A DNA stretch of 64,000 nucleotides from Candidatus Levyibacteriota bacterium (GTDB lineage Bacteria > Patescibacteria > Microgenomatia > Levybacterales > UBA12049), in contig DAHWUP010000004.1 in assembly GCA_027334565.1 (NCBI GenBank), positions 36,882 through 100,881 on the forward strand, written 5' to 3'. The stretch's first letter is position 1. Every line of letters begins with the position of its first letter. This document shows positions 7,545 to 15,389 of the stretch, piece by piece. Under the pieces are notes generated by a model. It did no database searches, was not told the origin of the DNA, and was given only the letters and a program-made list of their open reading frames with translations. Position numbers and translations under genes: made by a program.

Positions 7545-7617
7545 ATGAACGAACAGTAATATTAGTTAATATTTATATTATAACGTCGGTTTGTTTAATT
7601 TGTCAAAGCTGTTTTCA

Positions 7618-7646
7618 TTGCTTATTGTTCTTAATTTTGTTAAAAT
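7618..7646 (+). promoter_or_regulatory. Promoter of the intron-containing tRNA
   Basis: TTGCTT (7618-7623), a 17-base spacer and TAAAAT (7641-7646). The tRNA 5' end is nine bases after the -10 box, so the split tRNA has every sign of being expressed. Confidence 0.65.
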
Positions 7647-7655
7647 ATCAATACA

Positions 7656-7918
7656 CGCGGGGTAGTGTACAGTGCACATGAGGCTTAATAATGGGCCGTT
7701 TTAATAGTAATATTAGAATAGAATCTGGCTATATCGGTGAACCCCTAGCGTTTAGGGTAACACCGAGGGAAGTCGAAATCTAAAATTGAGATCCCGTAGA
7801 GACTACACGCCAGACATCCTGAGTTTATCTAAGGATGATGATATAGTCCGACACTCTAGGTAACTGGAGAAACAGGAGGCATAATCTCATAGGCTAGGCG
7901 CAACTCCTAGCCCCGCAA
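7656..7918 (+). tRNA. Initiator-like tRNA-Met (CAU) interrupted by a group I intron
   Basis: Exons 7656-7685 and 7880-7918 join into a 69-nt tRNA. The acceptor is CGCGGGG/CCCCGCA with the C1-A72 mismatch that marks bacterial initiators. The anticodon arm is TGAGG CTCATAA TCTCA, and the T stem is CTAGG/CCTAG. It departs from the norm in several ways: a D arm of 13 nt without GG in the loop, a T loop CGCAACT lacking T54-T55, a 4-nt variable region, and an anticodon stem without the three G-C pairs of classical initiators. The intron sits between U33 and C34. It could be the working initiator, a second copy or a decaying one; another tRNA-fMet elsewhere would decide. Confidence 0.8.
7686..7879 (+). 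ncRNA. Group I self-splicing intron (194 nt, no ORF)
   Basis: All core helices can be traced. P1 pairs exon GGCT (7682-7685) with GGCC (7694-7697) and gives a U-G pair at the 5' splice site. P2 is 7701-7706/7711-7716 with a GTAA loop. P3 is TCTGGC 7724-7729 with GCCAGA 7809-7814. P4 is CGGTG/CACCG and P5 is CCCTA/TAGGG with AA and TAA joiners. P6 is GGGA/TCCC. P7 is GACTA (7801-7805) with TAGTC. P8 is CATCC/GGATG. P9 is CTCTAG/CTGGAG capped by GTAA (7854-7869). The last intron base is G. Group I introns in tRNA-fMet are known in cyanobacteria. Confidence 0.92.
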
Positions 7919-7940
7919 CATCGAAAATTTAGCCTCAGAT

Positions 7941-7969
7941 TTGACATTTTTCTTCGGTTTTCAGATGAT
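7941..7969 (+). promoter_or_regulatory. Promoter with leaderless geometry
   Basis: TTGACA (7941-7946), 17 bases, GATGAT (7964-7969), then six bases to the ATG at 7976. This is one of the clearest cases where a full promoter leaves no room for an untranslated leader. Confidence 0.7.
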
Positions 7970-7975
7970 TAGTTT

Positions 7976-8635
7976 ATGCTTGAAGAATTTAAATTAAAAC
8001 ACCCAGTAAGATATAAATATCTTTTTACTGTAACTACATTTTCAAAATACCTCGCTTTATCAATGTTTATTATTTTTCCTATTATTGGATTTTATTTGGG
8101 TATGAAATATCAAGAGCAATTATCTTCAAACAAACTGGTTGAAGCTCAAAATTCCACAATTTATAAAGTTACTCCTACTTTATCACCAAATTTAATAACT
8201 CAAGACTGGCAAGTCTATATAAATAAAAGTTATAATTACACGTTTAAAGTTCCCAAAGATTGGATAATTAAAGGAGAAAGTAGTGACAACGTTATTTTTG
8301 TTAACTCTTCCGATATTAAATATTTTAATGATACTCAACAATTACCACATCTTAGTAAAGGAAATCAACTAGAGGTGGTCATAACTGCGGACAATTCTTA
8401 CACACGCGCAGAACCAGTTGAGAGTTATTTTGTAAACCCCGGAAAGGAGATCTTGTTAGATGGAGAAAAAGGAATGTTATGGACGACCGATAAGGCATAT
8501 AATTATCAAGGACAAATGGGTTATGAATTAAGAGTTTTTCACAAAGGAAATGGTTACTTTATATATATGCTTAGTGCTTCTCCACAAGATTTACTTTTTA
8601 ATCAAATTCTATCAACTTTTAAGTTTACAAATTAG
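7976..8635 (+). CDS. Membrane-anchored protein with PsbP-like extracytoplasmic domain
   Basis: 219 residues. One membrane helix (about residues 24-46) places the rest outside the cell. The external part (about 78-219), beginning WQVYINKSYNYTFKVPKDW, resembles PsbP-like/DUF lipoprotein domains that carry a wall-facing beta sandwich; the match is by eye and weak. The coding region is AT-rich compared with most of the window, as is the HTH gene across the tRNA, which fits an accessory segment. The ATG follows a promoter by six bases. An AAAGTT/AACTTT hairpin just past the stop may be a weak terminator. Confidence 0.7.
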   Translation: MLEEFKLKHPVRYKYLFTVTTFSKYLALSMFIIFPIIGFYLGMKYQEQLSSNKLVEAQNSTIYKVTPTLSPNLITQDWQVYINKSYNYTFKVPKDWIIKGESSDNVIFVNSSDIKYFNDTQQLPHLSKGNQLEVVITADNSYTRAEPVESYFVNPGKEILLDGEKGMLWTTDKAYNYQGQMGYELRVFHKGNGYFIYMLSASPQDLLFNQILSTFKFTN

Positions 8636-8710
8636 CATAAAAAGTTTTAACTTTGTCTATTATCTCCAGCCTTAAACCAGGTTATAATTTCTTCCAATCC
8701 CCGCAACAAA

Positions 8711-8748
8711 TTAAAAAATAGGTAAGCGACCGCTTCCGGCAGCTTACC
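8711..8748 (-). terminator. Intrinsic terminator of the small minus-strand gene
   Basis: On the minus strand GGTAAGC (8748-8742) pairs with GCTTACC (8727-8721), followed by TATTTTTTAA. The loop can form a small inner CCG/CGG helix. It lies 23 bases past the stop of 8772-8969. Confidence 0.7.
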
Positions 8749-8771
8749 ACAAAACGTTTCAGATTAAAGTT

Positions 8772-8969
8772 TTACGCTTTTTCCGCTTTCCTTTCTTCCC
8801 AAACAACAACTCCAGATACATCATGTCCCAGCTCTTCCAACACAAGTTTTATACGTGGATCTTTTGAACTTTTAATGTCAGGTATAAACCTTGTGATTTG
8901 ACTCAAATCGTAATCTATTCTTGGGACACCTTGCTCTACAGTCATTTGTACGCCTTGTTCTGCTGTCAA
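8772..8969 (-). CDS. Small hypothetical protein
   Basis: 65 residues, no known family, soluble and acidic-to-neutral. The first 15 residues are an imperfect repeat (TAEQGVQM / TVEQGVPR). The start is a TTG behind a strong AAGGGGGTGA ribosome site; an internal ATG eight codons on is the alternative. It is flanked by a downstream terminator (8711-8748) and, upstream, by a promoter and a second terminator (8993-9123). It may therefore be the gene controlled by that attenuator-like leader. Confidence 0.55.
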   Translation of the reverse strand: MTAEQGVQMTVEQGVPRIDYDLSQITRFIPDIKSSKDPRIKLVLEELGHDVSGVVVWEERKAEKA

Positions 8970-8992
8970 TTAGCTCACCCCCTTTCCCATAT

Positions 8993-9014
8993 AAAAAAAA
9001 GCCTTACGGCTCTT
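8993..9014 (-). terminator. Intrinsic terminator or attenuator upstream of the small gene
   Basis: On the minus strand AAGAGCC, loop GTAA, GGCTTTT and a run of eight T. It sits between a promoter at 9094-9123 and the gene starting at 8969, so it either ends a ~95-nt RNA or works as an attenuator. Confidence 0.7.
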
Positions 9015-9078
9015 TATAATTAAAAGATAAATATTTTAAACGCCCTTTTCTAAAGAAAATCCAGGTTAACAACTTCAT
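9004..9078 (-). CDS. Possible 24-residue leader peptide
   Basis: An ATG at 9078 opens 24 codons (MKLLTWIFF ... NYKEP) whose TAA falls in the loop of the terminator hairpin at 8993-9014. This is the layout of a translated attenuator. There is no good ribosome site: GGGG is only one base before the ATG. It may be chance within a structured leader RNA. TCCAGG/CCTGGA also pairs inside this RNA. Confidence 0.3.
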   Translation of the reverse strand: MKLLTWIFFRKGRLKYLSFNYKEP

Positions 9079-9093
9079 GCCCCCTGGAATCCC

Positions 9094-9123
9094 AGTTTAC
9101 CGCCAAACAATTATAGTTGTCAA
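9094..9123 (-). promoter_or_regulatory. Promoter of an orphan minus-strand transcript
   Basis: TTGACA (9123-9118), an 18-base spacer and TAAACT (9099-9094) on the minus strand. Transcription would start near 9087 and meet the terminator at 8993-9014. Confidence 0.55.
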
Positions 9124-9197
9124 TATTTGATTTGAAAACTCCGGTTAAGCACTCGATTTAAGCTTGGTATACTCAAAAGCCGTAGTATAATAGCCAC

Positions 9198-9977
9198 ATG
9201 GATCAACCGATAGGTATCATTGACTCGGGCGTGGGAGGGTTGACAATTTCCAATGCAATAATCAAAGAGTTACCCCACGAATCAATCATTTATCTTGCCG
9301 ATTCAAAAAATTGTCCGTATGGGGGTAAGTCTTCCCGACAGATTTTCCGCTTGACAGAAAAAATGGTCGAGTTCTTGCTTGCCAAAGACATAAAATTATT
9401 GGTAGTGGCCTGCAATACTATAACGGTCACGTCCATTGACAAATTAAGGGAGGTTTATCCGCAAATTCCGATTATCGGTATCGTACCGGTAATTAAAACC
9501 GCGGCAAAAAAATCCAAAAATAAGAAAATCGGCGTTTTCTCAACCAAGGCAACCGCAAAAAGTAACTATCAAAAAAATTTAATTGATAAATATTTACAAG
9601 GTTACGAAGTAATAAACATTGGTTCTTCGGCTCTTGTTCCCCTGATTGAGAAGTTGGATTTTGAAAACGCGGAAAAGGTGCTTAAAAAGGAACTGACGGT
9701 TTTTAGGATCGCTCGGGTCGACACCCTGGCTTTGGGTTGTTCGCATTTTCCGCTGATCAAAAAATTGATTCAAAAAAACTTGAAAAAAGTTACGGTCTTG
9801 GATTCATCCAGGGCAGTTACCAGGCAGGTTAAAAGGGTCTTATCAAACAACAAGATTCTTTCAAAGTCGCAAAATCCAAGCTATAATTTTTATACGACGG
9901 CTAGGCCGGAAACACTCAATTTTTTCGTCAATAAATTGACAAAGCAGGGAAAAACTGAGAGAATTTCGCTTCGATGA
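9198..9977 (+). CDS. murI: Glutamate racemase
   Basis: Makes D-glutamate for peptidoglycan. The 259 residues begin with GIIDSGVGGLT, the signature loop. The two catalytic cysteines are visible in VVACNT (near residue 74) and ALGCSHFP (near 178), the latter with the usual neighbouring His. TATAAT at 9186-9191 is six bases before the ATG. The gene overlaps murD by four bases, so the next enzyme, which uses D-glutamate directly, is translated from the same mRNA. Confidence 0.95.
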   Translation: MDQPIGIIDSGVGGLTISNAIIKELPHESIIYLADSKNCPYGGKSSRQIFRLTEKMVEFLLAKDIKLLVVACNTITVTSIDKLREVYPQIPIIGIVPVIKTAAKKSKNKKIGVFSTKATAKSNYQKNLIDKYLQGYEVINIGSSALVPLIEKLDFENAEKVLKKELTVFRIARVDTLALGCSHFPLIKKLIQKNLKKVTVLDSSRAVTRQVKRVLSNNKILSKSQNPSYNFYTTARPETLNFFVNKLTKQGKTERISLR

Positions 9978-11281
9978 GTAGTTTAAAGAATAAAAAAATC
10001 GCGGTTATCGGTGAAGGCTTGGAGGGGCTTTCCAGCGCAAAGTATCTTAGGGGAAAAGGCGCCTCGGTGACAATTCTTGACCAAAAACTGGACAATGATT
10101 ATCTTAATGATTTAAACAAATACGATTTGATAATCAGGAGCCCGGGGGTAAAACCGGAACTTTTAAGTAGCGTTTCTGCCGAGAAAATTACCAGTCAGAT
10201 AAAATTATTTTTTGATCTTTGTCCTTGCAGAATAATCGGCGTTACCGGAACCAAAGGCAAAGGCACTACCGCTTCGTTGATTTATGAGATGCTTAAAAGA
10301 CAGGGACGTAATGTATATTTAGGCGGAAACATCGGAGTTCCCCCTTTTGACTTTTTGGATAAGTTGGACAAAAATTCCATTGTGGTATTGGAATTGTCGA
10401 GTTTCCAGCTGATCGATCTTACGAAAAGCCCGCAAATCGCCGTAATGCTGATGGTTACCAGCGAACATTTGGATTACCACGGTGATACCAAGGAATACGT
10501 GGATGCCAAAAGAAACATTCTAAGACATCAGGGTGAAAATGATATCGCGATCTTAAACCGTGATTATCCGGCGACCAATGAATCGGATATTCATACCAAC
10601 GGTAAAGTCTATACGGTCAGCAGGGAAAGGGAAAGCTTTGAAGAAGGCTGTTTTGTCAGAAGCGGAATGATCGTCTTAAGGATTAACGGCCAGGACCGGG
10701 AGATAATCGCTACCGGCGAAATTCTTCTGCCGGGAAGGCATAACTTGGAAAACGTTTGTGCGGCAAGCCTGGCTTCTTATTTGGCAGGGGTATCCGTTTC
10801 AAATATTACTCATGTGCTTAAGAACTTTAAGGGTTTGGAACACCGGCTGGAATTGGTCGCAACGGTGAATGATGTCAGCTATTACGACGATTCGTTTTCG
10901 ACCACGCCCGAAACGGCGATCGCGGCCATTCAAAGCTTTAAGCAACCGGAAATTTTGATTTTAGGCGGTTCGAGCAAGAACTCGGATTTTTCGGAACTCG
11001 GGAGAACCATTTCGGAAGCGGAAAATATAAAAGCGATTATCGGAATCGGAGCGGAGTGGCCGAAAATAAAATCACATATCGTAGATCCAATTTCCCGGTT
11101 TTCTGTGATCGATGGAGCAAAGAACATGCAGACCGTAGTCGCCGCGGCCGCTAAAGTTGCCGCTTCGGGAGACGTAGTTCTTCTTACCCCGGCCTGTGCC
11201 TCATTCGATATGTTTAAAAACTATAAAGACAGAGGCGAGCGGTTTAAGCAAGCAGTCATGGCTTTAAAGACCGATGGGTAA
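9974..11281 (+). CDS. murD: UDP-N-acetylmuramoyl-L-alanine:D-glutamate ligase
   Basis: Adds D-glutamate to UDP-MurNAc-L-Ala in the cytoplasm. The 435-residue protein has the three Mur-ligase domains: an N-terminal Rossmann-like domain, the central ATPase with GVTGTKGKGTTAS (near residue 90), and a C-terminal domain with DDSFSTTPE and LILGGSSKNSDF. The start overlaps murI by four bases (ATGA), and the stop overlaps tgt by eight. Context with the racemase that supplies its substrate makes MurD far more likely than MurC, E or F. Confidence 0.94.
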   Translation: MSSLKNKKIAVIGEGLEGLSSAKYLRGKGASVTILDQKLDNDYLNDLNKYDLIIRSPGVKPELLSSVSAEKITSQIKLFFDLCPCRIIGVTGTKGKGTTASLIYEMLKRQGRNVYLGGNIGVPPFDFLDKLDKNSIVVLELSSFQLIDLTKSPQIAVMLMVTSEHLDYHGDTKEYVDAKRNILRHQGENDIAILNRDYPATNESDIHTNGKVYTVSRERESFEEGCFVRSGMIVLRINGQDREIIATGEILLPGRHNLENVCAASLASYLAGVSVSNITHVLKNFKGLEHRLELVATVNDVSYYDDSFSTTPETAIAAIQSFKQPEILILGGSSKNSDFSELGRTISEAENIKAIIGIGAEWPKIKSHIVDPISRFSVIDGAKNMQTVVAAAAKVAASGDVVLLTPACASFDMFKNYKDRGERFKQAVMALKTDG

Positions 11282-12449
11282 AATTAAATTTGAAATAATT
11301 AACAAAGGTAAAAACATAAAAGCAAGGGCGGGAATCATAAAGACGCCCCATGGGAATGTTGAGACGCCGGCTTTTATTCCGGTCGGGACAAACTCCTCGG
11401 TTAAGTCCGTCAGTCCAAGGGACCTTCGGGAAATGAAAGCTCAGGCGATTTTAGCAAATACCTATCATTTACACCTTCGTCCCGGCGAAGATTTGATCAA
11501 TAAATTCGGCGGCTTATCCAAGTGGATGTCATGGAACGGCCCCACCATGACCGACTCCGGAGGCTTTCAGGTATTTTCCTTAGGAATAGGATTGGAGCAC
11601 GGCGTAGGAAAATTACTTAGGGAGGAAGAAGGGGAACCAAAGCCGAGGCTTAATAAAATAACTGAGGAAGGAGTTACTTTCCAATCGCATATTGACGGTA
11701 GCACCCAATTTTTATCTCCCGAAATTTCAATTCAAATCCAGAAAAAATTAGGGGCGGATTTGATAGTTGCTTTCGACGATTTGGAGTCGCCGAAACATAA
11801 TTTCGAAGAAACGAAAGCGTCTTTGGAACTGACAGAGAAATGGTTGTTAAGAAGTAAAAATGCCTACAAAAACTCCTGGCAACTTTTATACGGGGTGACG
11901 CACGGCGGAGCGTTCAAAGATTTACGTGTTCGTTCGGCCAAATTCAACGACAAATATTTTGAAGCAATTGCTCTGGGGGGAGCACATAAAAACAAACAAA
12001 ATATGCATGATATCGTCGAATGGACGGTTGACAATGTCTCGGATGAAAAACCCAAGCACATGCTTGGGATCGGTGAGGTTGACGACATCTTTGAACTGAT
12101 TGAAAGAGGAGTGGATACTTTTGATTGTGTCATCCCGACCAGGATCGGCAGGACCGGATTTTTCTTTGTTTCACCTTCGCAAGGTAATATCAAAAACAGG
12201 TTCAGATTCGATATCAACAAACCGCAATTTCGAACCGATCCAAAGCCGTTAGATTCAAACTGCACTTGCTATACCTGTCAGAACTTTACAAGAGCATATA
12301 TTTTCCATTTGTTTAGGAGCAGGGAACTGTTGTCATATTCGCTCCTTAGTACTCATAACGTCCATTTCTTGGTTAATTTAACAAGACAAATAAGAAACGC
12401 CATCTTAACGGATGAGTTTAAAACCCTTAAGAAACAATGGTTGGTATGA
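11274..12449 (+). CDS. tgt: tRNA-guanine transglycosylase (queuosine pathway)
   Basis: Exchanges guanine 34 of GUN-anticodon tRNAs for a queuine precursor. 391 residues. Visible are the catalytic region MTDSGGFQVFSLG (near 92-104), the nucleophile segment FDCVIPTRIGR (near 285-295) and the zinc site CTCYTC followed by a His-containing helix (near 327-352). It begins eight bases before the murD stop. No queuosine synthesis genes are in the window, so the base may be salvaged, as in other reduced genomes. Downstream trpS follows after 12 bases. Confidence 0.94.
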   Translation: MGKIKFEIINKGKNIKARAGIIKTPHGNVETPAFIPVGTNSSVKSVSPRDLREMKAQAILANTYHLHLRPGEDLINKFGGLSKWMSWNGPTMTDSGGFQVFSLGIGLEHGVGKLLREEEGEPKPRLNKITEEGVTFQSHIDGSTQFLSPEISIQIQKKLGADLIVAFDDLESPKHNFEETKASLELTEKWLLRSKNAYKNSWQLLYGVTHGGAFKDLRVRSAKFNDKYFEAIALGGAHKNKQNMHDIVEWTVDNVSDEKPKHMLGIGEVDDIFELIERGVDTFDCVIPTRIGRTGFFFVSPSQGNIKNRFRFDINKPQFRTDPKPLDSNCTCYTCQNFTRAYIFHLFRSRELLSYSLLSTHNVHFLVNLTRQIRNAILTDEFKTLKKQWLV

Positions 12450-12461
12450 TAAGATAAGTTT

Positions 12462-13463
12462 ATGAGTAAAGTTGTTTTTTCCGGAATTCAGCCCAGCGGA
12501 AATTTGCACATCGGAAATTATATCGGAGCAATTTCGCAATGGGTTAAATTGCAGGATTTGACCGAGAGCATTTTTTGCATTGTCGATCTACATGCAATTA
12601 CCGTGCCCCAAGACCCAAAAGTTTTAAGGGATAAAGTGCTGGAAGTGGCTGCTTTATATCTTGCTTGCGGTATCGACCCTAAAAAATCTCATATCTTCAT
12701 TCAGAGTGAAAATCCAAATCATTCGTATCTTGCGTGGGTTTTAAATACAATTGCGCCGTTTGGGCAATTGGAACGAATGACCCAATGGAAGGAAAAGTCT
12801 GTAAAACATGAAGAAAATGCGGGACTTTTTGACTATCCTGTTTTAATGGCCTCGGACATTCTTTTGTACCAAACCGACGAGGTTCCGGTCGGAGAGGATC
12901 AGAAGCAGCATATCGAACTGACCAGGGACTTGGCTGAGAGATTCAACAAAAGGTTCGGAGAGACCTTTAAGCTTCCCGTTCCCGTCATTCAAAAAGAGAC
13001 GGCAAGGATCATGAGTTTGCAAAATCCGGCGGCGAAGATGTCAAAATCGGACAACGATCCTTTGGGAACCATTAATATTCTGGATACGGAAGAGCAAATA
13101 AGAGAAAAAGTCAAAAAAGCAGTAACTGACTCTGACCCCAGTGTTTTAAAAATGCATGAACACATGAATTTTATGATGGAAGAGCATCAAGGAATAGGAA
13201 ATCTACTAACTATTTACGCAGCCTTCAAAGGATATAATTTTCATGATGCATGGAAAGAAAATTCTGATAAATCTTACCAAGATTTCAAGGATGGCTTGGC
13301 AAATTTATTAATTTTTGAATTGGCAAAAATTCAAAAAAGATATAATGAAATAAGAAATGGTGAAAAGGCTTTAAGAAAAATTTTGGATGAAGGAAGAAAT
13401 TATGCATTGGAAAAATCTTCCGTTACTCTTCGAAAGGTTAAAGAAAAAGTCGGACTAATTTAA
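12462..13463 (+). CDS. trpS: Tryptophanyl-tRNA synthetase
   Basis: Class I synthetase charging tRNA-Trp. The 333-residue length is typical for bacteria. The HIGH-like motif appears as GNLHIGNYIGA (near 14-24), and the KMSKS loop as AAKMSKSDND (near 190-199). Its C-terminal third is more AT-rich than the N-terminal part. A TATGAT box lies 11 bases before the ATG, giving it a short separate promoter despite the close tgt gene. Confidence 0.96.
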   Translation: MSKVVFSGIQPSGNLHIGNYIGAISQWVKLQDLTESIFCIVDLHAITVPQDPKVLRDKVLEVAALYLACGIDPKKSHIFIQSENPNHSYLAWVLNTIAPFGQLERMTQWKEKSVKHEENAGLFDYPVLMASDILLYQTDEVPVGEDQKQHIELTRDLAERFNKRFGETFKLPVPVIQKETARIMSLQNPAAKMSKSDNDPLGTINILDTEEQIREKVKKAVTDSDPSVLKMHEHMNFMMEEHQGIGNLLTIYAAFKGYNFHDAWKENSDKSYQDFKDGLANLLIFELAKIQKRYNEIRNGEKALRKILDEGRNYALEKSSVTLRKVKEKVGLI

Positions 13464-13511
13464 TTCTACAATCTTTTATTTAGCTTCAAATTGTGTTATA
13501 CTTTCCAAGTT

Positions 13512-15374
13512 ATGCCGGCCATTAAGAAACCCAAAAAAATAAAACAGTTTAAAGTCAAGATGAATTTTTCTTGGAAGAATCTCTTGATCTATGCCTTCCT
13601 GATCATATTTACCGGGTTTGTTTTTTTCGGTATAAGTAGCCCAAATGCAATAAATGCTCCTACTGTCAAAACGGTTCCCCTGTCACAGCTTATACGTGAC
13701 GTTAAGGACGGTAAAGTATCTACCCTGAACGTCTATTCGGACAAAATTGACGCGGTGGAAAAATCCGTCACGCTTGAAAGCACTAAAGAAACCAACGCCG
13801 ACGTCTATCAATTGTTCAAAAACGCCGGCGTTTCGCTTGGTAAAACCAACGTGGTGATCAAAGATGACACGACCTTAAATAATTGGATCAGTCTGCTGTT
13901 CTCCTCGATATTGCCGATCATTTTGATGGTCGCCTTTTTCTGGTTTATCTTCAGGCAGGCAAGAGGCGCACAAGATAGCATTTTTTCTTTCGGCAAATCG
14001 TCGGCAAGGGTTTTCAACAAAGATAATCCCCAGGTCACGTTTACGGATGTCGCCGGGGTCGATGAAGCGAAGCAGGAACTGACCGAGGTGGTAGATTTCT
14101 TGAAAAACCCGGGAAAATACAAAGCTATGGGTGCAAGAACCCCCAAAGGGGTTTTAATGGTAGGCCCTTCCGGTACGGGCAAAACACTTCTGGCAAGGGC
14201 GACTGCCGGGGAAGCCGGAGTGCCCTTTTTTTCCATGGCGGGAAGCGAATTCATGGAGATGCTGGTCGGCGTAGGTGCGTCGAGGGTCAGGGATTTGTTC
14301 CAAACGGCGAAAAAAGCTCAACCGGCAATAATTTTTATCGACGAAGTTGATGCCATCGGAAGACAGCGCGGTGTAGGTTTTATGGGCGGGCACGACGAAA
14401 GAGAGCAAACCTTAAATCAGATCCTGGTGGAGATGGACGGTTTTTCTCCGACTGAACAATTAGTTGTGATCGCGGCAACCAATCGTCCCGATGTATTGGA
14501 CCCGGCGCTAATTAGGCCCGGAAGATTTGACAGGCGGGTAGTTTTGGAGCTTCCAGATGTAAACGGTAGAAAAAATATTTTGGCGATCCATGCACGGGGT
14601 AAGCCTTTTGCCCAAAACGTAGACTGGGAAAAAGTTGCAAAGAGAACGGTCGGTTTCTCGGGAGCGGATTTGGAAAACATGTTGAACGAGGCTGCAATTT
14701 TAGCCGCGCGCTTGGGTAAAAAATCTATCGACATGTCCGATTTGGAAGAGGCGGCCACTAAGGTAAAACTGGGCCCGGAGAAAAAACGTCTACAGTCCGA
14801 GGAAGACAGAAGAATGACCGCCTATCATGAAGCCGGACACGCACTGGTTTCCTGGTTTATGCCTCACATGGACCCGGTTCACCGCATCTCAATCGTTTCA
14901 AGAGGAATGTCTCTGGGACATACGATGATGGAGCCGATGGATAGGCTGCATGAGACCAAGACTCATCTTCTTGAGCAGATTTCGGTGATGCTTGGAGGAA
15001 GAGCGGCGGAAAGTCTGATATTTAAAGAAATGACCACCGGAGCGTCGGATGATATCGCCAAAGCAACCGAAGTTGCCAGAACAATGGTAGTAGAGTATGG
15101 GATGAGCGATCTGGGACCGATAAACTTTGATACCCAATCACATATGCCTTATGAGCAGGTTACGATTTCTCCGGATATGGCCGCCAAGGTGGACGAACAG
15201 GTAAAAAAGATCACAGACGAGGCTTATAAAAATGCGATCGAGGTACTTAGAAAACTTAAGGAAAAACTCGATCTTTTGGCGGAAGAGTTATTGAAAAAAG
15301 AGACCATCGAGTCGGAGGAGTTCGAAAGAATAGTCGGCCCCAAAAAACCGGCACTTGCAACCGTAAGTGTATAA
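13512..15374 (+). CDS. ftsH: ATP-dependent membrane zinc protease FtsH
   Basis: Degrades membrane and regulatory proteins. 620 residues from the ATG at 13512, which I prefer to a TTG seven codons upstream because TATACT at 13497-13502 would be inside the longer reading. Two membrane helices (about 20-40 and 122-145) flank a short external domain. The AAA module has GPSGTGKT (near 218), IIFIDEVDAIG (near 275) and the second-region-of-homology string ATNRPDVLDPALIRPGRFDR. The protease site is YHEAGHALV (near 437). The end is short and lacks the long tail of E. coli FtsH. Confidence 0.96.
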   Translation: MPAIKKPKKIKQFKVKMNFSWKNLLIYAFLIIFTGFVFFGISSPNAINAPTVKTVPLSQLIRDVKDGKVSTLNVYSDKIDAVEKSVTLESTKETNADVYQLFKNAGVSLGKTNVVIKDDTTLNNWISLLFSSILPIILMVAFFWFIFRQARGAQDSIFSFGKSSARVFNKDNPQVTFTDVAGVDEAKQELTEVVDFLKNPGKYKAMGARTPKGVLMVGPSGTGKTLLARATAGEAGVPFFSMAGSEFMEMLVGVGASRVRDLFQTAKKAQPAIIFIDEVDAIGRQRGVGFMGGHDEREQTLNQILVEMDGFSPTEQLVVIAATNRPDVLDPALIRPGRFDRRVVLELPDVNGRKNILAIHARGKPFAQNVDWEKVAKRTVGFSGADLENMLNEAAILAARLGKKSIDMSDLEEAATKVKLGPEKKRLQSEEDRRMTAYHEAGHALVSWFMPHMDPVHRISIVSRGMSLGHTMMEPMDRLHETKTHLLEQISVMLGGRAAESLIFKEMTTGASDDIAKATEVARTMVVEYGMSDLGPINFDTQSHMPYEQVTISPDMAAKVDEQVKKITDEAYKNAIEVLRKLKEKLDLLAEELLKKETIESEEFERIVGPKKPALATVSV

Positions 15375-15389
15375 GATTATCATTAGCTT

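Noticed and set aside
13491..13511. TTG start for FtsH seven codons upstream
   Set aside because: It would place the TATACT promoter element inside the coding region; the ATG at 13512 is more likely.
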